Shown: positions 11,267 through 21,568, numbered from the stretch's first letter. The stretch: 21,568 bases of DNA from Conidiobolus coronatus NRRL 28638 (GCA_001566745.1 KQ964477.1:1-21568), one strand, 5' to 3'. A program made the numbers and translations. Notes: generated from the letters alone by a model not told the origin.

Positions 11267-12080
11267 AACTCACCACTATAAATAACAAAAAATAAATTGA
11301 TTATCGATTCAAGCTAATATTTAATAAATTGAATACAATAATAAATGAATTAATATACTATTAATATAGCAATAATATGATATAATAGTATTATTATTAA
11401 TTTTTTTAAAAAATGAATAAATATAAAAACTAATTGAATAACAATAGATTAAGATTAAAAAGGAACAATTAGTAGTCAATTAAAAGGATAGTGATGATGA
11501 ATTTTACTAGTTCAATTTTATCTCCTCTCCCCAGATTATTTTTTTTCATTATTTTGGGAAACTCGCAATTACCCATTTATTGCTTAATTTTGCACTTTTA
11601 TAAAACTCTCACACTTAACCAATTATAACTGATTTAAAACAAACCCTGAAATTTGTTATTATTATTACACTCTAATATTAGACTATGATTCAATTCTATT
11701 CACAAATATAAGTTTAATATTTATATAATATATTAAAAACCTCAAACATTAAAATATTATATATCATAAGCAATAATAGACTATTAGCAATCCTGGTTGC
11801 AGCACTGATTACTTGATTAAACTAAGTGATTTGTAAAGCAAATTTGCCACAAATAAATACTAATGCGTGATTTGACTCGTAAAATTTTTGATCTGTAAAA
11901 TTACTATAAAACTCTCAAGTTTAATTGATTTAAAACGCAATTTATGATCCTACCAACCAATTAAAATATAACTAGAAGGTTTAAATGAATAATTATAAGC
12001 TACAATTCAGCATAATCGCAAATTTCTAGATCTTTCAGCATAAAATTTTATTAACCATATTTTATTAGCAGTATGTAATT
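11267..12080. other. Divergent intergenic region, striatin side
   Basis: Upstream of the minus-strand striatin gene. It is AT-rich with poly-T runs (around 11525-11550) and C/T tracts that may be part of the promoter. A diverged direct repeat is visible: TATAAAACTCTCA near 11598 and again near 11904, each followed by a GATTTAAAAC block. No gene is seen. Confidence 0.4.
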
Positions 12081-12178
12081 ATGTTCTTATTGACAAAAAA
12101 TATATTTGTTAAGTTTTGAATGATAGTTGATGGTATTGAATGTATTTCATTAATGCATATTCTGAAAAATAAGAACAT
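12081..12178. repeat. Perfect 11-bp inverted repeat pair
   Basis: ATGTTCTTATT at 12081-12091 and AATAAGAACAT at 12168-12178 are exact reverse complements, 76 nt apart. There is no convincing target-site duplication. It could be a small element remnant or chance. Confidence 0.5.
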
Positions 12179-13302
12179 CCTTATCTGAGTTAGCTATTAT
12201 CGTGAATATGCACTGTGAGCCTAAAATTTAAATAATTAGAGCTCTATAATCAAAAATACATTAGTCATGTTTATGAAAGACCTAGACATATTGTATAATT
12301 ATTCTATTTGCTTTTACTAAATAAATATTTAATTATAAACAGCTATAGATACAACAAATATTAGCAATCAGTAAGATAGAGGTGTTCGTCAGTTTATTAA
12401 ATACATAGAAGTATTTACATTAATAAGATATTTCTATATTTATGATTTCATTATTATACACACTATATATTAAATATAACCGCATATTTTTTGTTAAAAC
12501 ATGAAGTAAAATTGAAATTACGCATATTAGTGTAATCTATTTAATATTAAACTTATTGTTTTTCAAAGATAGTTAATTATGACTTTAATTGATGTTTACA
12601 AATTTTTAAACTTTTATTGCAAATGTTTAATAATTTAACAAGAGTCAGATTACAAAATATTGATATATATCTCGTGAAGGCTACATGCTATCTGCTTAAG
12701 CTAACACGTAGTTTTAATAACTATACGTTTACATTTCACGTGTAATATTAGATAATTTTCATAGTGCTTAAAGATTATTTGCTACTAATCTAATGGGTAC
12801 AATAACAGTCAACTCAACAAATTTAACAATCTGACATCAATATTTTTTTATTTTGATCAATTTTACAGTTAAAGTAATCTCATTCTCATTCTTTTTATGG
12901 AAATAATGTAAACTAATGTAGTTTTTATCATTTTAATAGCTAATTCTAGCATTTAATTTTAATACAAGCTTATCAAATACTCTAAAATACCAATCTATAA
13001 AATTTTAATTTTATCTGTTTATAGAGATGGTTTGATTGAAGTAGTATTCAAAAGAAAAATTTGTAAATTTGCTTACCAATTTAGATCATTGACTAATAGA
13101 TTAATAATCCAATGATTATATTATTTTTCTCATATTCTTGCTCTTCAACTCATATCTCAAATTAAACGTCACTTTGAACATAAGTGAAAACACAACCCTT
13201 AATTCTGTCCTTGTACTATTTTCTCTATAATTAACCAAATTCTTATAATTAATCTTAATTATTATTGTTCTTTTAATATTTGGTTATTTATTCCTTTTTT
13301 AG
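12179..13302. promoter_or_regulatory. Intergenic region and leader of the GID7-like gene
   Basis: AT-rich DNA without a supported gene. The last part (about 13127-13320) becomes C/T-rich and A/T-poor in purines, as expected for a fungal promoter or 5' leader. A TTTTTTAG at 13295-13302 could be a splice acceptor for an upstream non-identified exon, which would bear on where translation of the next gene starts. Confidence 0.35.
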
Positions 13303-13329
13303 TTTATTCCTATACCTTTATTTTTAATC

Positions 13330-15444
13330 GTGGAGCGTTCCAACTTAAATTCTATTTTTTTACAAGCAACAGAATCGAGTGACGATTCCTCCTCTCAAGC
13401 AGACTCTATTATAGAAGAAATCTTTATCGTTCAGGACTCTTATCAAGCCTCTTCCGAGCAAGTCTCTCCTTCGTCTTCTACATCGTCAAGCCTCTCTGAG
13501 TCAGAAGCCGACTCTATTACTAATAACTCAAGCTTTTTACTTCAAGACGAAATTGACCAAGTGTCAAACTCTTCCATTTCTAACGCCACCCAAAGTAATA
13601 GGTCTTTAGACTCACAAGACAACTTACCACCAAGAAAACGTACTAGAGCCAGCGATTCTTCCGGAATTATGAAAGATCAAGGACATGCTAATACCCACAC
13701 AAATGGGCTAGGAACTTCTTCTCCTCAACTGAATGGAAATTCCCAACTCACAAACGGTGCAACACCAAGTTCTTCCTTTGATAGAGAGGAGTTAATTAGA
13801 ATAGTTTTACAAAATTTAAAAAATTAGGGTACAAGTAAGTTTATTATATTTATTTATTTACTATTCTATAAGATTCTAATTAACTATATTTTTCTAAAAT
13901 AGTCAAACTGTTAACCTTTTAGAGAAAGAATCAGGATATTGTTTAGAAAATGTATACATAACACAGTTTAGAAAGGGTATTATTCAAGGGAACTGGGGTT
14001 TAATAGAAAAGCTATCTCAGCAATTACAATTTTTAAACAACGCTCAAGTTTTAGTAAGTTTAAAGATAACATACATTTATTCATACTAATAATGTAATAT
14101 TCTTAGTTCTTAATTAAGGAACAAAAATTTCTAGAATTTATTGAACAGGGAAGAATTAATGATGCTATACAAACTCTCCAAATTGAAATTTCTCCTCTAA
14201 ATATTAACCTGGATAGAGTTCACTTCTTATCGAGGTAAGAAATTTTTTTTAGTTAAAATTTTTTACTAATTTTTGCATTTAGTTTGTTAATGTGTCCTGA
14301 TGCAGAAACCCTAAAAACGCAAGCATCGTGGGACGGTTCAAAAGGAACCTCTAGAGAAAAGCTACTACTTGATTTGCAAAAGTATATACCACCTACGCTT
14401 ATGGTACCAGATAACAGGCTGGAAATTCTGCTTAATCAAGCGATTACGTGGCAGAGAATGGGTTGTTTATATCATGACCAAGAGGATGAACCTCACTCCC
14501 TTTATGTAAATCATATGTGCGATCAAGCTAAATTTCCAAACAAAACTACATTTATTCTAAGAGAACACACGAATGAAGTCTGGTATCTAGATTTCGCTAA
14601 CAGTGGGCAGTATCTTGCATCGGCATCCAAAGATTCAACAATAATCATTTGGAATACTACCACTTTTCACCCTGTTCATATTTTAACTGGCCATGAAGAT
14701 GCTGTAAACTATGTAGCTTGGTCTCCTGACGATAAATGGCTTCTAAGCTGCAGCTCAGATAAAACAGCTCGTCTTTGGAATGCTGAAACAGGTACCACGC
14801 ATCATATATTTACCGAAGGCCCTGATTCATTTTCAGTATGCGTATGGCTTCCATGCAGTACAACATTTCTCACTGCGGGCATAGACCAATGTATAAGAGC
14901 CTGGGATATATATGGCCATTGCCTTTATACTATCGATAGTCATCGTATTTACGATATGGCAGTCAAATCTGATGGCTCTCAGCTGATAGTAGCATCAGAT
15001 CTTAAAAAAATACATGTTTATGATCTCACAACAAAGTCCGAACTATACACAATTCAAGAACAAGAGAGTATAACCTCATTCAAAATTTCCAAAGATGATC
15101 GATATATATTATGTAATGTACATAACTCAGGTGCACGCCTGTGGGATCTAGAAACTCGTGATAGGGTACAAACATTCACAGGTCAAAAGCAGAAGCGCTT
15201 TGTTATTAGGTCTTGCTTTGGAGGCAATAATCAATCCTTTATCATCAGTGGTAGTGAAGATGGTCAAGTATATGTTTGGCACCGTAACAAATCAGTTTTA
15301 ATGTACTCACTTCCAGGACACACAGAATCAGTTAACTGTGTAGCTTGGAATCACCAGAACGATTCAATGTTTGCATCAGCTAGTGATGATAATACGATTC
15401 GTATCTGGAATTCCATCGTACCTCCTACAAAGCCTTTAGACTAG
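13330..15444 (+). CDS. GID7: Gid7/WDR26-like subunit of GID/CTLH E3 ubiquitin ligase
   Basis: A LisH-CTLH-WD40 protein of the GID/CTLH ubiquitin ligase, which in yeast degrades gluconeogenic enzymes. Exons: about 13330-13834, 13903-14053, 14119-14234, 14283-15444. Introns are 68, 65 and 48 nt. The N-terminus is a Ser-rich acidic tail with a basic PRKRTR patch, then LisH (REELIRIVLQNLKN..LGY), CTLH (YITQFRKGIIQGNWGLIEKL) and a WD40 propeller (ILREHTNEVWYLDF, LTGHEDAVNYVAW, LPGHTESVNCVAW). Two oddities. The open frame extends upstream to 13303 without any ATG before 13669; GTG at 13330 has A at -3 and G at +4. Within LisH the frame meets TAG at 13825, while the -1 frame continues LGY into the donor at 13835. 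Read with that -1 shift the product is about 644 aa from the GTG, or about 531 aa from the ATG at 13669. The remaining joins are in phase. Confidence 0.88.
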
Positions 15445-15711
15445 GCTTTTGGTTTGCATATGTATTTTATTTACTCTATAGTCTAAACACACACCAATAC
15501 CTATCATCTTAATCACAATTAGATTAATATTATTTAACTGTATCCCCAACTTAAAATGTATTCTTTAAATTTCTCAATTTTTCAAAGCAATGTTTTTAAT
15601 AATTCACTCTTTTTATCAAAAAAGTATAATAAAGCTCCAACAAAAATCTTATCACAATTCTATTATGCCTTATATATAACTCGTTGATTTATTAATTAAT
15701 TACAATATACT
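15445..15711. other. Convergent 3' intergenic spacer
   Basis: A 267-bp spacer between the stop codons of the GID7-like gene and the minus-strand unknown gene. No distinct element was found; both 3' UTRs should end here. Confidence 0.4.
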
Positions 15712-16104
15712 CTAATTTACTATACCTAGAATAAATCCGCTCTTTCTATGGTAGTTGACGTCCATATACTTTGGAAGAAATAGTGACTCGTGGTTTGGTC
15801 TAGATACAAAGTCTTCGTCTAACAACTCGTTACTATTCATATCCATATACTGTATGAATTCGGATTTAGCTTCTTTTAAAAGCTGAACTACTAGAGGTAG
15901 AGAATTTGGTTTAAGAGACTTTAAGTAAGTCAAGGTAGTCTTGAACTTGTCGAAGGTATCTGATTCGGCACCGTAGCTGTAACTTCGAATGCTTAACTCT
16001 CTATTCATTAAGAATACAATACATTCGTCTATGATCTCTAATGGCATATGCTTCATCGCTTTTTTAAGCTGGGTAATAGTATCAAAATTCGTCATAATAT
16101 GCAT
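15712..16104 (-). CDS. Unrecognised 130-aa protein with F-box-like helix
   Basis: A single-exon open frame of 130 codons from an ATG; a second in-frame ATG at codon 4 (MTNFD) could be the real start. Its length is well above chance for this AT content and the composition is protein-like. Residues about 18-38 read HMPLEIIDECIVFLMNREL, which resembles the first helices of an F-box (LPxEIxxxIxxxLxxxDL). That would suggest an SCF ligase adaptor, but the rest of the domain is not convincing and no substrate-binding repeats follow. The remainder is predicted helical and charged, ending with FILGIVN. The C-terminus could continue through an intron, since GTATAG follows ILG, but I found no in-frame continuation. 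No signal peptide or membrane segment is seen. I do not assign a function. Confidence 0.6.
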   Translation of the reverse strand: MHIMTNFDTITQLKKAMKHMPLEIIDECIVFLMNRELSIRSYSYGAESDTFDKFKTTLTYLKSLKPNSLPLVVQLLKEAKSEFIQYMDMNSNELLDEDFVSRPNHESLFLPKYMDVNYHRKSGFILGIVN

Positions 16105-16784
16105 GTATATTTATCTTTTATAAGAAACTAATTATATTGCTTTATTTTTATAATTAAAGTTAAATTTGTTTAAAAAACATTGAACACTTACATATTTATA
16201 AGTTAGTGTTCAATTTTCACACCTTAAACTAGCCACTTATTCAATTTTCAATAACAAGCAAAAATTGCATATTAATTTTATTATATTCATTATTCAGCTT
16301 AATAGGCGCTAATTAATATTATTTACTGGATATATATTATCTTGACTATTTATGTGATTATAATATAGTATTTAACAGTCTTTAAAACTAAAGCTAAATT
16401 AGAAAAAGTGAATATTGGATTGTATAATCTAAGGACTATTGTTTAAAACATAGTTAGAATTCTGATATTTTCGATGCGGTAGTAGTAAATGAGTTGAAAG
16501 AATCAAAAAAAATATCAACTATATGGAAACTATATCAAATATAATTGTTAATAGAAAATAAGAAAAATTAGTCATATCTTATGGTAACCTAAGCAATAAC
16601 TCTACTAGTTTATTACCGCTTTAGCAAGAGACGGAATTAAGCCACTATCAGAGCTATAAGCGGTCAGTTTCTATAGATCTACTAAAATATTAATCTATTA
16701 ATGGAGTAGTAAATTATAAAATAAGGAAGTAATAAAAGAATATAAAAGATAATAGAGGATGAGGTATCTCAAGTATCATTAATA
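16105..16784. other. Intergenic region left of the GC-rich island
   Basis: AT-rich at first, with G/C content rising from about 16580. No intact frame. From about 16600 it contains moderately GC-rich segments that probably belong to the same decayed element as the island to the right. Confidence 0.35.
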
Positions 16785-17600
16785 AAATTGTCTATTTGAA
16801 TTGAGAGAATCTAATGTGTAGGATTCTTTAATAGCTAATTTACTAGGCTTTGTAGAAGGACTTCCTTGAATAGGTTAAGATGGGTTAATCGGTTTACAAC
16901 CATAGAAGCTGGTTCTGCGGGATGGCTTATTAAAATATGGTGGTACATAGACCGTGGGTTTGAATGCAGAGCTAGTAGCCTTAATTGGAAGCTTGATTAG
17001 AGATGAGAGTTGTTCAAACCTCTCTCCCGTGCTGTAGGATGATAAAGCGGGGATACATACAGCTTCAAACTTAGAATAGGTGTAAGACTATCTGGATCTT
17101 CTAAAATAACTCCATTTGCTCTGCAGGTCAATTTGGCATACTTGGTGAGTTTTTCAAGCCTTAATTTAGTGGGTGAAGGTGAGCGAGCTCCATGTATAAT
17201 AGAATCAAAGCTAATAATAGTGATAGGGTAGCTTATAGCTTCAATTTCGACCCCGTTTACTCCCCTGGCCAATTTAAAATAGAAGATAATTCGCTCAAAC
17301 TTCTTATTAATAGGGAAGGAGGTTATGTAGGAGCTGGCTTTGGGATAGAAGCAAGGGTGTTTTTAGCTTTTAAGTTGGTAGAAAGAGCTAATTTTAAAAT
17401 AAATCCACTTCGGCTTATGATTCAACGCTTTATCTGTTTAGCTTGTGAGATGGTGATACGAGCTGGACTTGAAGCGGCAGCAGGGATATTGTCAGCAGCG
17501 GTAGCGGTAGCGGAATTGTTAGGGCCTTTGGCGTAGATCGCGATTCTTTCGAATCTAATTCTAGCAAGATAATGGGCTGGGTTTAGGGAAGAGAGTTAAA
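16785..17600 (-). pseudogene. GC-rich island of decayed coding sequence
   Basis: Base composition changes sharply: 33 of 60 bases are G/C at 17461-17520, against 10 of 60 at 18361-18420. On the minus strand, protein-like runs occur in several frames broken by stops: about 17595-17422 (Ala/Ser-rich, ending QAKQIKR), 17421-17257 with a stop at 17325-17323, 17272-16997 (91 codons, including LTKYAKLTCRANGVILEDP), and about 17010-16785 (basic, Pro/Ser-rich, TVYVPPYFNKPSRRTSFYG). This fits a frameshifted, decayed gene or mobile element. An uninterrupted plus-strand ATG frame also exists at 17192-17536 (114 aa, ending in an Ala-rich stretch), so the coding strand is not certain. I recognise no family, and saw no terminal repeats. 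Confidence 0.42.
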
Positions 17601-17639
17601 TATGCGAGGCTTTGCTGAACTTATCAGCTACAATTTTTT

Positions 17640-20260
17640 TGCATTTAAATAAAATTTAACAAGTCTACGTATTTTAGTTTTTAATTTTAGAATAAACGAA
17701 TTTTTTATAATAATCTTCCTTATAGATGACATATTTATACACGCATGCTTTCATTTACTTGCAATACAACAATGTGCTTACCAGATCCTGGTTATCTTTA
17801 TCCATTACTCTGAAATTTAACTTTTTTGCTAATATGAAATTAATCATTCATTTTAACATGTAAATTTTATGAAATTCTAGATAAAAATTGCAAAGTTTTT
17901 AAACTTTGACATATTTATTAAATACTAATCTATACAAAAACATAAATATTTTCAATATTCGATTCTGATACCATCTAAATGTGTATAAAACTGATTTCAA
18001 CTTATCAAAAGACTCGGGCATATTAATTAAAGCTTATTTCAATATCTTGCAATTTTAGGCTCTATACTAAATTTATGAGTTATTTCACGCTAATTTCACC
18101 AACTTCTTGTTATACTCGAAATGCTGAATCATATATCATTCAAGGGCAAATTTTTTATTCTTCATGATCCCAGATGAAGCTATCTTGATAATATCTAGAG
18201 CAAGGCGTATTCAACTTGGATTTAATAAGAGTTTGATATTTATTTTAAAGTAAAGTTAAATGTATTATAATATAGTTTAATGATATTTAATATAAAGCTA
18301 TATAGAAATAATATCAAATATCTTGTTTAATAAACTGATATAATAGTTATTGCTATGTGATATAAAAACAATTATACTAGTTTATCTTTTCAATATGTTG
18401 AGATTGCTATATTTTTTAAAGCTAGTTTTAAGATAAATTCCTTAAATGGTAAATAAATTGTGGATTCAAAACAAAGTATACTATCTAATAGTAAAAAACT
18501 GTAATTTTAAAGATGATCCAAGTATTGATAAATCTCAGAGAGAATAGCTTAGTGGTTATAGTTAGCTTTTATTATTGATGATTCGAAAGATTATTGGTTA
18601 ATTTTATAAATTGTTCTCAAAAAAACTAAGCGAATTAGTGCGGTATATAGGATTTGAGAAATTTGAAAATTATAGTATTATGGATCAATGTCTAAATTTA
18701 GTAATTTGAATTAATTTTGGTATAGCTTTTCTATTGTGACTTTATATACAAATAGCTAGACAAAGTTGGGTAAAACAAGTTATATAATGTAAATAGTTGA
18801 TAGTGATTCTTTCTATGTTATTTAATTAGATAAATCAAATATTTTTAATAGTCTAGTAATTTGCTATGAAATAAACTTAAATAAACTCGCAATTAAATAA
18901 CTTTTATATAATAACCTAATAGGGAAAAAATTACAGATTAGTTTGTTTATCTAAATTACTGTATATTTTAATTTTATAATATAGCCAATAAGTAATATTA
19001 TTCCTAGTTTACTATCGCTATAATTACTAATTAGCGTATATTTAATTAACACATTATTCTATATAGAAGCTTAGCCGTATTTTAATTTTTATCAAAGTTT
19101 TATAATTTCAGGTATTAAGCTAAGAATTCTTAATAGCATGTATTATTCTATAATCGTAGATTCTTTAATAATCTTTAAAAGAATTATAGAATTTAGAATA
19201 ATTATACAATCGTGTTTTATACTTTGTTTATATATCAAGAGAAAAATTGAAATGCTACTTTCAATTGCGCAATAATAAATTTTACTATAAATATGAAATA
19301 AATTATTAATCTATTTATATATTTAAGTTTGACAATATTAAAATATTTATTATTATTACATATAATGGCTATTAAATTAATTAATACTTCAATTATTTAA
19401 TTATTGTGTACGCTGGGATTTTAACTATATATAGTACTGCTATCTCTTAAACCCAATTTTATTGTGAAATTTATCATAAAATAACGTGTTACTTTGATAG
19501 GATAATCTTGTTATGACAACATTGTTATTAAAAGGTGAATATTAATGTATTACAACGTATATTGGTTAGTAAATTCGCTTATACTGAGTATTATTAGATG
19601 TTAATTTAGGCTAAACTAGTACTATAGCTGATATTAAAAAAGTATGCTATTGAACCGCGTTTAGATGTATATATTAACTATATTTTATAATCTAGTTATA
19701 AAAACTCAATATTGTTAACAAAATTGGATTTTTATACTCTATTAATAATATAACTGGCTGACCGGCTATATATAACGAAGCGGAAATAGGAATAAAAAAG
19801 TTGGAGTAAATATAGCAAATACTAGTGAAATTACTGTATATTGAAAGTAAATGTGATTAATTGATTGGGAATTAGGTTAAAATTTATTATCAAAAATTAT
19901 GAGTAAATACCTAAATCCCATTTTAACCAATTAAATCTTGCTTAATGAAAACGCGAACTATTTTCAATTGCTAATTAGTCAGGTCTGAACTTGAATAAAA
20001 TCAAAGGTGCTACTATATATGAATCCAACTATAAGCATTATAGATAGCTATATAGCTTATTAGTAGTAATAATTAGACATTAGCTAGCTGCGCTTGCATT
20101 TATAACATACGCCCACCTATATAGCACAAAAATAATGCAGTCATAAACACTTATCATTGATTAATATATACCATATTTATACTAATCCACTAGAATTATT
20201 TTTATCACACACGCTTAAAGAATTGTGTAATATAAAGCAAAATAGAATCAAATTTATAGC
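17640..20260. other. Long AT-rich intergenic region, no gene seen
   Basis: About 2.6 kb with no open frame I can support on either strand. Frames between about 18455 and 18790 have somewhat fewer stops than expected but not convincingly so. A local inverted repeat (TTCTATAAT / ATTATAGAA) lies near 19144-19190, and AGGTTAAAAT-type arms lie near 19875-19930. No tRNA-like or rRNA-like segment was noticed. Confidence 0.45.
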
Positions 20261-20406
20261 TTTTAATCTCTTTCTTCCCTTATTAACTAATATTTAAATA
20301 ATATTTTACAATAATAATTACCATAGTTTTATTATATATTATTCTCTAATATAATATATAATCTATTTTATATATTTGATCTATTAATTTTTAATATATA
20401 AAAAAT
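20261..20406 (+). promoter_or_regulatory. Pyrimidine tract and leader of the PHO81-like gene
   Basis: A C/T run (TCTCTTTCTTCCCT at 20267-20280) lies about 130 bp before the start codon and is followed by A/T-rich leader. Such tracts are common just upstream of fungal transcription starts. I saw no Pho4-type CACGTG site in this stretch. Confidence 0.35.
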
Positions 20407-21568
20407 ATGAAGGTAATTAATTTAAAAAACGAAATTTATTTAGCTAAATTCCTATTTTTAGTTTGGTAAACAAATACAAAATCAAGCTATTCCGGAGTGG
20501 AATCACCATTACATGAACTATAAAGGTTTAAAGAAAATTATTGGTCAAGTTGCTCCTAGTCCAAATGGCTTAATTACAGTTGCTAGTACAAGTCACGCTT
20601 TATCAACTGAGCCCAGTCATTTAGAAAATACTTCTAATGAGCAACCTGAGCCTGGTAATAAGCCTTTTTTCTTTTTTAGACTTGAAAGAGAACTTGAAAA
20701 GGTTTGTAAATAAATTCCTTTATATCTTTTACTAACAAATTTTTAGGTTAATGCTTTTTACTTGATCAAGGAGTCAGAGTTGAAAGCTAGAGCCAGATCA
20801 CTATTAGATAAGAAAAGAGTACTGTCAAGTAAACAACAAACAGTTCCTGCTTTGGGGCAGTTAAGAGCTTTGAGAAGCGGTTTTATTCAATTTCAACAAG
20901 ATTTAAATAAGCTTCAAGTAAATATAAAAAATATTTTATTAAAAAATCAAATTAACTTTAAATTAGCAATTCGTTGAAATTAATGCTACTGGGTTCAGAA
21001 AAATTTTAAAAAAATGGGATAAAAGGAGCAGAACATCAACTAAAGAGCTATATTTAACTTTGCAAGTTGAGAAGCAGCCTTGCTTTAATCAGGATATTGT
21101 TGCTGAATTATCTGATTCAATGACTACTGGGTTAAACGAAATTGATCAAATTTTAGAAGGCCATGATGAAGATGAAGAAAACCCTCCCAGTCCCAGTCAA
21201 TTTACCACATCTCCTGCTAATGATTTAGAAGCTGAGCTATATCAAGCTCTTTGCACTGGTCAACCTCAATTAGTTCAAGAAGTACTTGATCGTCGTCAGC
21301 ATATTCCAAATAAGGATAACATTGATTTCATTAGCCCTGTTGTTTGGAGAGCTTTTTCAGAATCTAGGGGTGGGGAATGCCTTGACCTCCTCGTTCGTAC
21401 TACGCTAGCCAATTTCAGTTACATTGATGATCTTAACCATAGAACATGCTTACATGAAGCTTCTATAAATGGCCAATTGGATTTGGTTAAACTTGCTGTA
21501 GAAAAGAATAACCCGATCAATCGCCCGGATATTTATGGAAGAACACCCTTACATTATATTGCAATGTA
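20407..21568 (+). CDS. PHO81: Pho81/NUC-2-type SPX-ankyrin protein (3' truncated)
   Basis: A phosphate-starvation regulator: the yeast and Neurospora relatives inhibit the Pho80-Pho85 type cyclin-CDK when phosphate is low. Exons: 20407-20412, 20462-20701, 20747-20917, 20967-21568 (open at the window end). Introns are 49, 45 and 49 nt; intron 2 has CTAAC before the acceptor. Exon 1 codes only Met-Lys, completing the classic SPX start MKFGKQIQ. The SPX domain (about 1-160) keeps Y22 and K26 and the C-terminal Lys cluster FRKILKKWDK (about 149-158), the residues that bind inositol pyrophosphates. The following LYLTLQVEKQPCFNQDIVAE is typical of the Pho81/NUC-2 family. Ankyrin repeats begin near 298 (CLHEASINGQLDLVKLAV, then GRTPLHYIA). 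A C-terminal GDPD-like domain would lie beyond the window. The related phosphodiesterase Gde1 has the same layout and is the main alternative. Confidence 0.93.

Noticed and set aside
12737-12742. CACGTG site
   Set aside because: A possible E-box/Pho4-type site, but a single hexamer about 590 bp before the GID7-like frame, with no second site or known link, is not enough.
17192-17536. Plus-strand ATG frame of 114 codons in the GC-rich island
   Set aside because: Not listed as a gene because GC-rich DNA is open by chance and several minus-strand frames around it look equally protein-like. Kept as an alternative in the island entry.
18455-18790. Frame with fewer stops than average
   Set aside because: Six stops in about 110 codons is close to expectation for this base composition.
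1-21568. tRNA, rRNA or CRISPR arrays
   Set aside because: No GGTTCRANNCC-type B-box with a matching stem, no rRNA-like conserved blocks and no regularly spaced repeats were found by eye; a covariance-model scan would be decisive.

Overview
The window is eukaryotic nuclear DNA and looks fungal. It is very AT-rich. Its genes are split by many short GT..AG introns, mostly 48-68 nt, several with a CTAAC/CTAAT-like branch site near the acceptor. The gene set also points to fungi: a Pho81/NUC-2-type SPX-ankyrin regulator, a striatin of the STRIPAK complex and a Gid7/WDR26 subunit. The combination of AT content, dense ~50-nt introns and kilobase-scale intergenic DNA suggests an early-diverging or Taphrinomycotina-like fungus. 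I cannot name the species from sequence alone.

Layout. 335-3254 (-): cation/Ca2+ exchanger of the NCLX/CCX family, 8 exons, 810 aa. 3255-6225: long divergent intergenic region with decayed coding-like stretches (3882-4298 plus strand, 4354-4554 minus strand) and a MITE-like element with 20-bp terminal inverted repeats (5653-5921). 6226-7992 (+): splicing factor Prp17/Cdc40, 3 exons, 555 aa. 8182-11266 (-): striatin, 11 exons, 813 aa, convergent with Prp17. 11267-13302: intergenic. 13330-15444 (+): Gid7/WDR26-like subunit of the GID/CTLH ubiquitin ligase, 4 exons. 15712-16104 (-): unrecognised 130-aa protein with an F-box-like helix. 16105-20406: 4.3 kb without an intact recognisable gene, holding a strikingly GC-rich island of decayed coding sequence (about 16785-17600). 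20407-21568 (+): Pho81/NUC-2-type SPX-ankyrin protein, cut off by the window end.

The genes do not form a pathway. They are housekeeping and signalling genes: organelle Ca2+ exchange, splicing, STRIPAK signalling, regulated proteolysis and phosphate sensing. Three consecutive genes (Prp17, striatin, Gid7) all encode WD40 propeller proteins, probably by coincidence.

The most interesting signal is in the Gid7 gene. Its N-terminal open frame has no ATG for more than 330 nt. Inside the LisH motif the frame hits a stop directly after A AAA AAT, and the -1 frame continues the LisH motif exactly. This could be a one-base homopolymer sequence error, a real mutation or -1 frameshifting.
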